Shown here piece by piece: positions 39,047 to 48,795 of a DNA stretch of 64,000 nt. The translations under genes were made by a program, and so were the position numbers. The DNA is from an uncultured bacterium (GTDB lineage: Bacteria; Spirochaetota; UBA4802; JAGODF01). The stretch lies in contig CAKZSV010000057.1 in NCBI GenBank assembly GCA_937921485.1, forward strand, positions 1 to 64,000, written 5' to 3'. How positions within the stretch are numbered: position 1 is the stretch's first letter; every line of letters begins with the position of its first letter. Under the pieces are notes generated by a model that did no database searches, had not been told where the DNA came from, and saw only the letters and a program-made list of their open reading frames with translations.

Positions 39047-39894
39047 CACGCCTCCACCGCAGATTTCACGGGATTGATCACATTTTTTGGACAGACTTCC
39101 GCGCATTTGCCGCAGTTGATGCATGTATCATAATCGATTACCGCAAGGAAATTTACCACCTGAATCGCCGTTTCGACGGCGGGATTGTCCTTAAACACTT
39201 CCTTGCAGGCTTTCACGCAACGCATGCAGGCAATGCACCCCACGTCGCAGGCAAGCTTCATTACGGGAGCTTTATCCTGGCTTTTGCACATTACATAGAC
39301 ATCGAATTTCTTCTCTACAAGCTGAATGATGTTCCGCGGACATTCTTTGACGCAATTGCCGCAGCCGGTGCATTTTTCAAAATCGACTACCGGCAGTCCT
39401 TTTTCTTCATCCATATGAATCGCATCAAAGGGGCATACCCTTGTGCAATCGCCAAGTCCCAGACAGCCGTACTGGCAGGTTTTGAATCCTCCCATCACCT
39501 GCTGGGCAGCCGTGCAGCTTATAGGCCCATGATAGATAAAATTCGTACGCGTGACGTTCTTCGCACCCTGACAGCCCACCCGTGCCACGAGCGATTTCAC
39601 CTCTTTTGCCTCGACACCCATGATTTCAGATATCTTTTTTACCGCATCCGCGCCACCAACCGTACAAAGGTTGATTTCGACCTGCCCCTCCACAATTTTT
39701 GCCGCATAACCCGAACATCCGGGCATTCCACATGCACCGCAGTTAGCGCCAGGAAGTGAATCCAAAACCGCCTCGAAGCGCGGATCGCGCTGGACAGACA
39801 ATTTCTGCTTTGCAAAAGAAAGAAGCAATCCGCATGTCGCGCCGAGCGCTGTAAGCCCTACAATTGCAGCTGTTGAGGGAATGAGGTTTTCCAC
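39046..39894 (-). CDS. RnfB-like iron-sulfur electron transport protein
   Basis: N-terminal TM, LPGANCGACGMPGCSGYAAKIVEGQ, multiple CxxCxxCxxxC clusters; likely GTG start at 39894. Confidence 0.87.
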   Translation of the reverse strand: MENLIPSTAAIVGLTALGATCGLLLSFAKQKLSVQRDPRFEAVLDSLPGANCGACGMPGCSGYAAKIVEGQVEINLCTVGGADAVKKISEIMGVEAKEVKSLVARVGCQGAKNVTRTNFIYHGPISCTAAQQVMGGFKTCQYGCLGLGDCTRVCPFDAIHMDEEKGLPVVDFEKCTGCGNCVKECPRNIIQLVEKKFDVYVMCKSQDKAPVMKLACDVGCIACMRCVKACKEVFKDNPAVETAIQVVNFLAVIDYDTCINCGKCAEVCPKNVINPVKSAVEA

Positions 39895-40064
39895 GCCGTT
39901 CCTCCGCAAAATGGTATATAAACACCAAAGCCCATCAAACGCCAATGATTATGGTAGTGCATATATTTTCCATCAAAATTATCAATAATTATTTTGACAT
40001 GGATACCGAAAAACATTATAAGGGACACAAGCACACAAGCACGTAAAAGAAGGTTTCGGGCACC

Positions 40065-40712
40065 ATGCCAGGGGAAAAACAGAACATCAATAACGCGCTT
40101 CATGACGCGATACGGAAACAGAACGAAATCGTAATTGTAACGTATGCACTCCTGGAAGATACCGAAGAAAAAATCAAGTTCGTACTGGCAAAAATACTCG
40201 AAAAATATCAGAAAGAGGAAATTTTCACCGCCGTTTTCTCGAGCATCAAGGAACTCATTGCCAACTCTACAAAGGCAAATGCCAAGAAAATTCTTTTGGA
40301 TGAAGGAAAAATCGATAATCCCGATGATGTAATGGAGGTGGTGGAGAAACTTCGTACCATATTAAATGAAGAAGCTCTCCTGGAATACGGCATTAAGGCA
40401 AAGGGAAAGAAATTATCCACCCGGATCCATTTTCATGTCGAGAATAACCGCCTCATCGTGCGAGTCATCAACAATATCCCCCTTCAGCAAAAAGACCTTG
40501 AAAGAATACATGAGAGGATTGAAAAATCGGCGCAATACGACAGTATCGCAGAATTCTATCTCGAAAATCCCGACCCTGCGGCGGAGGGTATGGGACTGGG
40601 GCTATCAATGGTCGTTGTGCTTCTTAAAAGCGTGAATATTGACTATCGCAATTTTTCCATGACCAGCGATGACAAGAAGACCTACGCGACACTCGTCGTC
40701 CCTCTCGATTGA
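40065..40712 (+). CDS. Stand-alone GHKL (HATPase_c) domain protein
   Basis: SSIKELIANSTKANAKKI (N-box) and AEGMGLGLSMVVVLLK (G-box); no DHp or receiver domain. Confidence 0.65.
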   Translation: MPGEKQNINNALHDAIRKQNEIVIVTYALLEDTEEKIKFVLAKILEKYQKEEIFTAVFSSIKELIANSTKANAKKILLDEGKIDNPDDVMEVVEKLRTILNEEALLEYGIKAKGKKLSTRIHFHVENNRLIVRVINNIPLQQKDLERIHERIEKSAQYDSIAEFYLENPDPAAEGMGLGLSMVVVLLKSVNIDYRNFSMTSDDKKTYATLVVPLD

Positions 40713-40826
40713 AGACATCATTTCGAATAATGTAATTGGCGGAAGGTCATGCTTAAAAAATGACTGGAAACGCGTTTTGTAAAAAATCTTGACAATTTCC
40801 GCCTTTCTCTTTTTCTGGAATTATAC

Positions 40827-40899
<73 letters not shown>

Positions 40900-40985
40900 C
40901 ATTTTTTTGCGTTTGTTCAAACCAGAATAAACTCGACTTTATGCACATTCTATAAGTTTTTTTCATTTTCACGAAACGAGATAAT

Positions 40986-41438
40986 TTAGTAATTTTTCTT
41001 TTCTTTTAAATTCTTTGCATCGAGCTTATCTTTTTCTCTGCCGGTTGCTTCTTTATTGATAATAAGTTTCTCAAGCGAAAGGACGGGAATATGAAAATTT
41101 TCGATATCAATCATCATACAATCAAGCCACGCATCTTCGAATTCAACACCACTGATGGCTGTAATAATATCTATTCTTCGAGGCACAACACCAATTTGAA
41201 AAATCGTCCCCTTCACCATTAAATCTTCGGCCGTGAGTGAACCCATCGGACTTCCGAACCTTTTCAGTACTTTAATCACCTTTTTAGCGTTCTCCCTATC
41301 GGGCTTTATCCATATATCCATATCACCAGTTGCCCGAGGGTAACCATGCGCTGCAAGGGCATAGGCGCCTACTATAATAAATTTAACTTCCTCTTCTAAC
41401 AAAAGCTGTAACATGTCTCTGTAATCTTCGTTCAACAT
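40986..41438 (-). CDS. Nucleotidyltransferase (DUF6036-like/MNT-type)
   Basis: VKFIIVGAYALAAHGYPRATGDMDIWIKPDRENAKKVIKVLKRFG...RRIDIITAISGVEFEDAW. Confidence 0.82.
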   Translation of the reverse strand: MLNEDYRDMLQLLLEEEVKFIIVGAYALAAHGYPRATGDMDIWIKPDRENAKKVIKVLKRFGSPMGSLTAEDLMVKGTIFQIGVVPRRIDIITAISGVEFEDAWLDCMMIDIENFHIPVLSLEKLIINKEATGREKDKLDAKNLKEKKNY

Positions 41439-41583
41439 CGGTATTCCTCGCGAAAATCCATGCATCCTTTGTTATACTCCACACCATAGCAAACCGTTCA
41501 GCGGGGGAAGCATGAACATAATTGTCATCAGTTTCTTCGAAAAGATTCTTTTTTATTATATGAGAAATTTTTCTTCTGTCCAT
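41383..41583 (-). CDS. Small partner protein upstream of the nucleotidyltransferase
   Basis: MDRRKISHIIKKNLFEETDDNYVHASPAERFAMVWSITKDAWIFARNTDVERRLQRHVTAFVRRGS; pattern common upstream of this nucleotidyltransferase family; 56-bp overlap. Confidence 0.6.
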   Translation of the reverse strand: MDRRKISHIIKKNLFEETDDNYVHASPAERFAMVWSITKDAWIFARNTDVERRLQRHVTAFVRRGS

Positions 41584-41722
41584 AGTAATGTATTAAATCA
41601 CCGGTATATCGGGGTGCGCCATGGAACGCAAGCGCATAGCCGCCCACGATAACAAACTCGACCTTATGCTCATACTTCACAATCAAAATTATAATTATAA
41701 TCGTATAATCGAAAAGTATCAT
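41528..41722 (-). pseudogene. Truncated second nucleotidyltransferase fragment
   Basis: VEFVIVGGYALAFHGAPRYTGD repeats the N-terminal motif of the intact gene, then runs out of homology. Confidence 0.6.
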
Positions 41723-41868
41723 GTAATTGCATTGATGTCAATCATATTTCGCAAGAAAATAAAAATAGGATTAAGGAAATATCTGCAAACACTTTATACT
41801 AAAAACGTCATACAAAGGTATTTTCGGATGAAGCGAGAATTATAATCAGACGGTAAGGGCGCACAAAC

Positions 41869-41900
41869 AAAAAACGGCTCGCACGCGCAGAGCCGTTTTT
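41869..41900. terminator. Bidirectional-type terminator downstream of the por-nuo operon
   Basis: AAAAAACGGCTC-GCACGCGCA-GAGCCGTTTTT. Confidence 0.8.
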
Positions 41901-41922
41901 CGATCTTGCTTGTGATTTCTCA

Positions 41923-42651
41923 TTACCTGTGCGTGGGGCATTTCTCGAAAAAGGCGCGGTCCTTCCCGGTTGTCCTGATGATCCACTCGGCCTGATCTTT
42001 CGGGATAAACGGCGTTCCGCACACGCTGCATGTAATCATTGGGAATGTCTTTCCCCAGATGGTGCGTGTTTCCGGCGTATCTTTCATTTCGATGGCGCCG
42101 GTGGGGCACGCGTACGCGCAGGCGCCGCATCCGATGCAGGTATTGCTTGCCTTCAAAAACGGCGCCGCCGGCTCCTTTTCCCTTCCGCGCTTGATCATGG
42201 AAATGGCTGAGACTCCCACAACATCCTCACAAACCTGCGTACAGAGGCTGCAGGCAATGCAGTTTTTGAGGTGCACTTCCGGCCCGTCGGTGAAAAATCG
42301 CGGCTGTGTGATGCCGTCCTTCGCCGCCAGCTCTTTTATTTCTTCGGATTCGGGTGCGCGGCAGAGCAGAAGTTCAAGCACGCCCTTTCGAATTTTGCGC
42401 ACGAAGTCCGTATCGGTTTTGACTTCAATGCCCTCCCTCACGGGATAATTGCACGATGTCACCACGCGCATGCTCTTGCCCTGATGCACTTCGGCCAAAC
42501 ACACGCGGCATGAACCGCCGCTTGAATGCACTTCCGGACTGAAGCACAATGAGGGGATATAGATGCCGTTCTCGCGAGCAAGCGAGAGCACGCTCTGATC
42601 CTGAATTCCTTCCACCGTTTTTCCGTTTATGACGATTTTCACTTTTTTCAT
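41923..42651 (-). CDS. NuoG N-terminal-like iron-sulfur protein
   Basis: [2Fe-2S] CFSPEVHSSGGSCRVCLAEV..C, CIACSLCTQVC and CIGCGACAYACP clusters, C-terminal CSVCGTPF...KCPTH. Confidence 0.9.
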   Translation of the reverse strand: MKKVKIVINGKTVEGIQDQSVLSLARENGIYIPSLCFSPEVHSSGGSCRVCLAEVHQGKSMRVVTSCNYPVREGIEVKTDTDFVRKIRKGVLELLLCRAPESEEIKELAAKDGITQPRFFTDGPEVHLKNCIACSLCTQVCEDVVGVSAISMIKRGREKEPAAPFLKASNTCIGCGACAYACPTGAIEMKDTPETRTIWGKTFPMITCSVCGTPFIPKDQAEWIIRTTGKDRAFFEKCPTHR

Positions 42652-42662
42652 GGCTGTATCCC

Positions 42663-44528
42663 TCAGAGTATCATCACTGCATCGAATTTACATACATCAT
42701 AGCAGATGCCGCATTTGATGCATTTCGATTCGTCAATCACATGCGGCTGCTTCTTCTCGCCCGTGATGCATTGCTGCGGGCAGTTCTTCGCGCAGAGCAT
42801 GCAGCCCGTGCATTTTTCGGCGCTGATTCTGTAGGTAATGAGCGATTTGCACACGCCCGCAGGGCATTTCTTATCGCGGATATGCGCCAGATATTCGTCT
42901 TTAAAATACTTTAATGTTGAAAGCACAGGATTTGCCGCGGAAGTTCCCAGGCCGCAGAGCGCGCCCCACGAGAGAACATCGCACAGCTCATAGAGCGTAT
43001 CGATATCCTCCTCCTTCCCTTTTCCTTCGGTGATGGCATTGAGTATGCCGAGCATCCGGGGAAGGCCATCGCGGCATGGAACGCATTTCCCGCACGACTC
43101 TTCCACGAGAAAACTGATGAAATACCGCGCCACATCAACCATGCAGGTGTTTTCGTCCATCACGATAATGCCGCCGGAACCCATCATTGAACCGGCCTGG
43201 GTGAGGCTGTCGAAGTCGATGGGAAGATCGGCAAGCTCTTTGGGAATGCATCCGCCTGAAGGCCCTCCCGTCTGCACCGCTTTAAACGCTTTGCCTCCAA
43301 GCACCCCTCCGCCGATCTTCTCCACGAGTTCCTTTATGGTAATGCCCATCGGTACTTCCACAAGCCCGGTGTTGTTCACCTTTCCTACCAGCGAAAACAC
43401 CTTCGTGCCCTTTGAGCCTTCGGTACCCATGGAGGCATACCACTTTGCACCGTTCAGGATGATGACCGGCACATTGTTCCAGGTTTCCACGTTGTTGAGC
43501 ACTGATGGCTTATCGTAAAGCCCCTTCTCCACGGAGCGGATGTATTTCGCGCGCGGCTCGCCTACTTTACCTTCAAGCGAGCGCATGAGGGCGGACGACT
43601 CGCCGCAGACGAACGCGCCGCCGCCGCGGCTGATTTTGATATCGAAATCGAATCCCGAACCGAGTATATTTTTTCCCAGAAAGCCCATCTTCCGCGCGGC
43701 ATCGATTGCAATTTGAAGATTCTTCACCGCCAGAGGATATTCATCGCGCACATAAATATATCCCTGATGCGCACCCACGGCATACGCTCCGATAATCATG
43801 CCTTCAATCACCGAGTGCGGGTCGCCCTCCATGATGGAACGGTCCATAAACGCACCGGGGTCTCCTTCGTCGCCATTGCACATCACATAGCGCACATCGG
43901 ACTCGACGGCGCGACAGGAGCGCCATTTTCTGCCAGCGGGAAAGCCCCCGCCCCCGCGCCCGCGAAGGCCGGACTCTTCAATTTCTTTAATGATGGCTTC
44001 AGGGTCCATGGTGAGTGCTTTCGCCAGCGCCTTATAGCCATCGCTGATGAGATAATCTTCGATAGCGCAGGGATCGATGGAACCGATATTGCGAAGCGCG
44101 ATGCGCTTCTGATACGCGTAAAAAGGAATTTCATGGTACTTCGCGACCGCCGCCTTCGTATGCACATCTTTATAGACGAGCCGCTCGATGACCGCACCTT
44201 CTTTAATGGATTTCTCAACGATTTCCGGCACATCCTTTGGTTTCACTTTCAAATACAGCACATCCTGCGGGCGAAGCACCACAAGCGGTCCGTTTTCGCA
44301 GTACCCATGGCAGCCGGTCGTCTTCAGGCCGATTGACACATTGACGGCGAGGCCCTGTTTTTTGATTTCTTCTTCGAACGCCGCGGCAACATCGCGCGAA
44401 CCGTTCGCCTGACATCCGGTTCCGAAACACACCAGCACACTGGGCAGGTCGTGCTTCACGTTCGCACGGAGCGTTTCCCGTGTTTTTTCAAGCTGTTCCG
44501 CTGATTGAATTGTCGCCATCTGCCGCAC
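42663..44528 (-). CDS. NuoF-like flavoprotein with N-terminal [2Fe-2S] and C-terminal 2x[4Fe-4S] domains (HydB/HndC-like)
   Basis: [14 protein letters not shown]...[61 protein letters not shown] and [11 protein letters not shown]. Confidence 0.93.
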   Translation of the reverse strand: MRQMATIQSAEQLEKTRETLRANVKHDLPSVLVCFGTGCQANGSRDVAAAFEEEIKKQGLAVNVSIGLKTTGCHGYCENGPLVVLRPQDVLYLKVKPKDVPEIVEKSIKEGAVIERLVYKDVHTKAAVAKYHEIPFYAYQKRIALRNIGSIDPCAIEDYLISDGYKALAKALTMDPEAIIKEIEESGLRGRGGGGFPAGRKWRSCRAVESDVRYVMCNGDEGDPGAFMDRSIMEGDPHSVIEGMIIGAYAVGAHQGYIYVRDEYPLAVKNLQIAIDAARKMGFLGKNILGSGFDFDIKISRGGGAFVCGESSALMRSLEGKVGEPRAKYIRSVEKGLYDKPSVLNNVETWNNVPVIILNGAKWYASMGTEGSKGTKVFSLVGKVNNTGLVEVPMGITIKELVEKIGGGVLGGKAFKAVQTGGPSGGCIPKELADLPIDFDSLTQAGSMMGSGGIIVMDENTCMVDVARYFISFLVEESCGKCVPCRDGLPRMLGILNAITEGKGKEEDIDTLYELCDVLSWGALCGLGTSAANPVLSTLKYFKDEYLAHIRDKKCPAGVCKSLITYRISAEKCTGCMLCAKNCPQQCITGEKKQPHVIDESKCIKCGICYDVCKFDAVMIL

Positions 44529-44530
44529 CT

Positions 44531-44989
44531 CTAATTGTATTTCTTCAGTATATCGACGACTTTCGACGAACGGGCATGGCCGTGATAGTCCTCATCGACC
44601 ACGACCACCGGCGCCATCGCGCACGCGCCAACGCAGTTGACGCTTTCGATTGTATAGAGCATATCTTTGGTAGTGTGATTTCTTTTCACGCTAAAACCCC
44701 GCTCAATGGCTTCGAGTATCTGATTGGCGCCCTTGAGGTGGCAGGCAGTTCCCATGCACACCTTCACCGTATGCTTGCCCCGCGGCTCAAGCGAGAGCGC
44801 TTTATAGAATGTTCCCATGGCGTAAATGCGGCTTTCGGGAACATTGAGTATCTCAGCAAGCCGCTTCATTCCTTCTTCGGGAACATACCGGAATTCCCGC
44901 TGGAAATCCTGCAGTATGCCAAGGATGGATTCTTCCGACTTTTCGTACCGTCCGATGATTTCATCGACTTTAGCAAGCTGTATTTCCAT
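44531..44989 (-). CDS. NuoE-like [2Fe-2S] subunit (HydC/HndA-like)
   Basis: [23 protein letters not shown]...[21 protein letters not shown]; all four cysteines present. Confidence 0.93.
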   Translation of the reverse strand: MEIQLAKVDEIIGRYEKSEESILGILQDFQREFRYVPEEGMKRLAEILNVPESRIYAMGTFYKALSLEPRGKHTVKVCMGTACHLKGANQILEAIERGFSVKRNHTTKDMLYTIESVNCVGACAMAPVVVVDEDYHGHARSSKVVDILKKYN

Positions 44990-44991
44990 AC

Positions 44992-45918
44992 TCAGGCTCC
45001 TTCGCTCAATCTGAGGATTTTTTCATAATCCTTTCTGGCCATCTCTTCAATTTTCGCAAATTCTTTATCGGTGAGATGGCGATAGCGGCCCTGGCCGGAG
45101 AGATATTCCTTCACGGGTATCATCACCGGCGGTTTGTAGGTGAGGCGATATTTCCCGTCCACAACTTCGTAGAGCGGAAACATGCCCGATTCCACCGCAA
45201 GCCGCCCGTATTTAATCGCTTCTTCCGGGGAGATTCTCCAGCCGGTGGGACATACCGAAAGTACGTGGAGGTACGCCGCACCTTTCGTATCCGCCGCTTT
45301 TTTCACCTTGTCCATAAGGTCGAAAGGGTAGCTTGTGCACGCAGTTGCGACATAGGGAATATTGTGCGCCACCGCAATCTGCGCCATGTTCTTTTTCTGG
45401 GTTTGCTGACCGATGCTCACCTTCCCCGCGGGGCTTGTGGTGGTGCTTGCGCCGTACGGAGTTGAACTCGAACGCTGAATACCCGTGTTCATATATGCTT
45501 CATTATCGAGGCACACGTAGAGAAAATCGTGGCCGCGCTCAAGCGCCCCCGAAAGCGGCCCCATGCCGATATCAGCCGTCGCGCCATCGCCGCCCATCGC
45601 AACGAAATTTATTTTCTTCTGCGGCAATTTACCTTTGCGCATCATCGCCTTCATTCCGGACTCGCAGCCCGAAATAACCGCGGAAGAGTTTTCAAACGCG
45701 TTATGTATCCACGGAATTCGCCATGATGTCAGAGGCAGCGGCGATGAAATGATTTCCATGCAACCGGTGGACATCGCCATGATGGTGTCGCGGCCGAGCG
45801 CCTTTAAAATAAGACGCACCGCCAGCACCTCGGCGCATCCCTGACACGCCCGGTGTCCCGGCGCCATGTATTCGGTCTGATCGACAAGCCTGGCGGAAAA
45901 TACAGAATATCTATCCAT
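44992..45918 (-). CDS. porB: Pyruvate/2-oxoacid:ferredoxin oxidoreductase beta subunit
   Basis: GHRACQGCAEVLAVRLILKALG..., TPP motif GGDGATADIGMGPLSGALERGHDFLYVCLDNEAYMNTGIQRSSSTPYGA. Confidence 0.93.
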   Translation of the reverse strand: MDRYSVFSARLVDQTEYMAPGHRACQGCAEVLAVRLILKALGRDTIMAMSTGCMEIISSPLPLTSWRIPWIHNAFENSSAVISGCESGMKAMMRKGKLPQKKINFVAMGGDGATADIGMGPLSGALERGHDFLYVCLDNEAYMNTGIQRSSSTPYGASTTTSPAGKVSIGQQTQKKNMAQIAVAHNIPYVATACTSYPFDLMDKVKKAADTKGAAYLHVLSVCPTGWRISPEEAIKYGRLAVESGMFPLYEVVDGKYRLTYKPPVMIPVKEYLSGQGRYRHLTDKEFAKIEEMARKDYEKILRLSEGA

Positions 45919-45928
45919 AGGTTTCTCC

Positions 45929-47116
45929 TTATCCTCTCAAGCCGTACAGAGTAAAGCCGTCGGTCTGCCCCGACTGGGCCTTTTTCTTTCCTTCCAGAAT
46001 AATATTTCTGAAATCCTTGCGCGCCACGTCGCGCCCTGCCAATCCCGCAACGTAGTTCACCACCGCGGGAGCGCCCTTCTGGCCATACAGCGCGGAGCGG
46101 AGTTCCATCGCCACCGGGCCGCCCTGCGCACCGAAGCTGATGGCGCGGTCAAGTACTATCAGGGATTGTTTACCCAGTACGGCTTTCCGAAACTCATCAA
46201 GCGGGAACGGCCTCCAGAGGCGAATCTTCACCACCCCGACCTTCTCGCCTTCTTCGCGAAGCATATCCGCAACTTCCATCGCTGTTTCACCGAATGAACC
46301 CATCGTCACAATGCAGTATTCGGCATCATCGGTGCGATACGTTTCGATCGGCTTATAGTAGCGCCCGGTGAGTTTTCCCCACTCTTCCCACGCTTTCAAA
46401 ATTACAGGATATGCGTTTCTGATGCCGGCTTCGCGCACCATCTGCGCTTCAGTGTAGATTTCCGGCATGGCGAAGCATCCCATCGACACGGGATTGTCGG
46501 GATGCAGCGCGTTTTTCATCTTGAATTCAGGAAGATATTTTTTTATCAATTCATTGTCCGCATATTCAACCGGCTCAATCATGTGCGTCATGATGAAACC
46601 GTCAAGATTCACCGCCACCGGAAGCATCACGCCGGGATCTTCCGACATCCGGAACGCATTGAAAATGCCGTCATACGCTTCCTGGCCGTTTTCCACGAAA
46701 AAGTGAATCCATCCCGCGTCGCGGACCATCATCACATCGGTGTGGTCGTTCCAAATTGAAAGCGGACTTGAAAGCGACCGGTTCGCCAGCGCCATCACCA
46801 TGGGAAGCCGCATCGCCGCGGCGATGAAAAATATCTCGCTCATCAGCGCAAGCCCCTGCGAACTTGTCGATGTGAAAGTGCGCGCACCCACTGCCGACGA
46901 GCCGCAGCAGACGCTCATCGCGGAATGTTCGCTTTCAACGGGGACGAATTCCGCATCGAGTTCGCCGTTTGCCACGATGTCGGCCAGATGTTCCACAATA
47001 TGCGTCTGAGGCGTAATGGGATACGCGGCAATGACATCAACATCGGCCTGCACCACCGCATCTGCTATGGCGATGGAAACTTCGATTCCTTTTCTTCCTT
47101 TGCCAATTCCGCTCAT
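45929..47116 (-). CDS. porA: Pyruvate/2-oxoacid:ferredoxin oxidoreductase alpha subunit
   Basis: DVIAAYPITPQTHIVEHLADIVANGELDAEFVPVESEHSAMSVCCGSSAVGARTFTSTSSQGLALMSEIFFIAAAMRLPMVMALANRSLSSP. Confidence 0.93.
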   Translation of the reverse strand: MSGIGKGRKGIEVSIAIADAVVQADVDVIAAYPITPQTHIVEHLADIVANGELDAEFVPVESEHSAMSVCCGSSAVGARTFTSTSSQGLALMSEIFFIAAAMRLPMVMALANRSLSSPLSIWNDHTDVMMVRDAGWIHFFVENGQEAYDGIFNAFRMSEDPGVMLPVAVNLDGFIMTHMIEPVEYADNELIKKYLPEFKMKNALHPDNPVSMGCFAMPEIYTEAQMVREAGIRNAYPVILKAWEEWGKLTGRYYKPIETYRTDDAEYCIVTMGSFGETAMEVADMLREEGEKVGVVKIRLWRPFPLDEFRKAVLGKQSLIVLDRAISFGAQGGPVAMELRSALYGQKGAPAVVNYVAGLAGRDVARKDFRNIILEGKKKAQSGQTDGFTLYGLRG

Positions 47117-47117
47117 C

Positions 47118-47411
47118 TTACGCCTCCTCCGGTTGCATCGTGATACATCCCACCGGGCATTCTTTCGCGCAAATGCCGCACCCTTTGCAATAATTCAAAT
47201 TTGCCGTAAAATGGCCTTCCGGCGCACGGATGATGCTCATGTCGGGACAAAAAAGCCAGCACACGCCGCATTTGATGCATTGTTCCTTTTTCACCACGGG
47301 ACGCTCTGAACGCCATGAGCCCGTTCTGTACTGCACGGAATTCCCGATTTCGGTGACAACCGCACCTATTTCAAGTTCCTGCCAGGTGATTTCTTCCATC
47401 GGTTTCGCCAT
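47118..47411 (-). CDS. porD: Pyruvate/2-oxoacid:ferredoxin oxidoreductase delta subunit (2x[4Fe-4S])
   Basis: TGSWRSERPVVKKEQCIKCGVCWLFCPDMSI...LNYCKGCGICAKECPVGCITM. Confidence 0.93.
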   Translation of the reverse strand: MAKPMEEITWQELEIGAVVTEIGNSVQYRTGSWRSERPVVKKEQCIKCGVCWLFCPDMSIIRAPEGHFTANLNYCKGCGICAKECPVGCITMQPEEA

Positions 47412-47415
47412 AGCA

Positions 47416-47967
47416 TTATCCCTTTATCGTGACTTCTTGAAAGGCGCGCGTAAGCGCCTTCATATTTCTCTCGCCGAGCTTGGCGCCGAAGCGCTCGAGC
47501 ATCGGCTCGGTGATATCATCAACCGATATGATTCCCGTCGCTTTGATAAACGCGCCGATCATGGTGGTATTGACGATGACTCTGCCCAGCTCCTCCTGCG
47601 CGATTTTGTTCGCATCAACCGTCGCGATTTTAATCGCCGTATTCTTCAGGCCTTTGATTTGATCAGCCGATTTCTTCGTGTTAATGATGAGCATGCCCCC
47701 TTCCTTCATGCCCTCGGTAGGATCTAAAAGATCCACCAGGCCGGGATCGAGCACCACCACCACATCGGGATTGTACACTTTCGCCCTGATATGGATTTTT
47801 TTATCATCCACCCTGCAAAACGCCACAACCGGCGCGCCCCGCCGTTCGGGGCCGAAGCTCGGAAACGCCTGCGCAAAGCCACCTTTGTTGATTGCCGCAA
47901 TGGCGATGAGTTCCGCGGATGTCACCGCTCCCTGGCCGCCTCTTCCGTGAAAACGAATTTCCCGCAT
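47416..47967 (-). CDS. porC: Pyruvate/2-oxoacid:ferredoxin oxidoreductase gamma subunit
   Basis: MREIRFHGRGGQGAVTSAELIAIAAINKGGFAQAFPSFGPERRGAPVVAFCRVDDKKI. Confidence 0.95.
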   Translation of the reverse strand: MREIRFHGRGGQGAVTSAELIAIAAINKGGFAQAFPSFGPERRGAPVVAFCRVDDKKIHIRAKVYNPDVVVVLDPGLVDLLDPTEGMKEGGMLIINTKKSADQIKGLKNTAIKIATVDANKIAQEELGRVIVNTTMIGAFIKATGIISVDDITEPMLERFGAKLGERNMKALTRAFQEVTIKG

Positions 47968-48126
47968 ACGGACTCCCTCGTTGTTTTAAAATTATTCGAA
48001 GCATTTAAACGTCTGACGGTACGAATAATCGATTTATTCTCGCATCATTATTGTCTACCTTTTTTTCATGCACTACCGCATATTTTTTCAATGCCGGCGC
48101 ACATCATAAGGCAGCAACCGCACGTG

Positions 48127-48651
48127 TTAGGCGCCATCAAGGCCATGCCGTTCTTTCGCGGTATGCCACGAAGCAGGATTTTTTAAATATTCTTCCATGT
48201 CTTTCAAAGAGAGGAAGTGTTCCCGCTCAATTCCGGAAAGCAATGAAAAGAATTGTTTTTCCTTCGGATCTTCGGATGCATCGGCGAGTTCGCGATACAG
48301 ATCGACGCCCTTCGATTCGAATGCGGCGGCAGTCTCAATGGCGGCAAGATCATCGCCGTCGGATGCAGGCGATTCTTTTGATTCCTTGACCATCCGCTGC
48401 AGAAGCGCCTTGACATTGGTTTCTTTCACGGTCAATGGCACAGTTTCAGGCCACTTTCCACCCTCCTTCCACTGCGCATGAAGTTTTTTGATCATTTCAT
48501 AGTGTTCAAGCTCATCTTCGGCGATGCGCTCAAACATTGCTTTTCCCACGGGATTGCGGGTTCTTGCGGCATTGTTCAGATAGAACTGCCGCTCGTTCAT
48601 TTCGTTGTTAAGTGCCACTTCCAGGGCGTTCAAACGTTCATTCGGGTTCAT
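48127..48651 (-). CDS. Ferritin-like/rubrerythrin family protein
   Basis: ALEVALNNEMNERQFYLNNAARTRNPVGKAMFERIAEDELEHYEMIKKLH...LSGIEREHFLSLKDMEEYL. Confidence 0.85.
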   Translation of the reverse strand: MNPNERLNALEVALNNEMNERQFYLNNAARTRNPVGKAMFERIAEDELEHYEMIKKLHAQWKEGGKWPETVPLTVKETNVKALLQRMVKESKESPASDGDDLAAIETAAAFESKGVDLYRELADASEDPKEKQFFSLLSGIEREHFLSLKDMEEYLKNPASWHTAKERHGLDGA

Positions 48652-48795
48652 GTGACCTCTTGGCTTGGTGTAATAACATGCTGAGCAATTGTGACAATGA
48701 CCATGATTAATTTCAATAAAAAAAAGAGCTGATTTTTATGATACGCAAAGAAAGTAATACGCTTAAAATACCCTGCGCACTTCTATTTTTCGGGT

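Noticed and set aside
43713-44336. 207-aa plus-strand ORF
   Set aside because: Antisense to the NuoF-like gene; no motifs.
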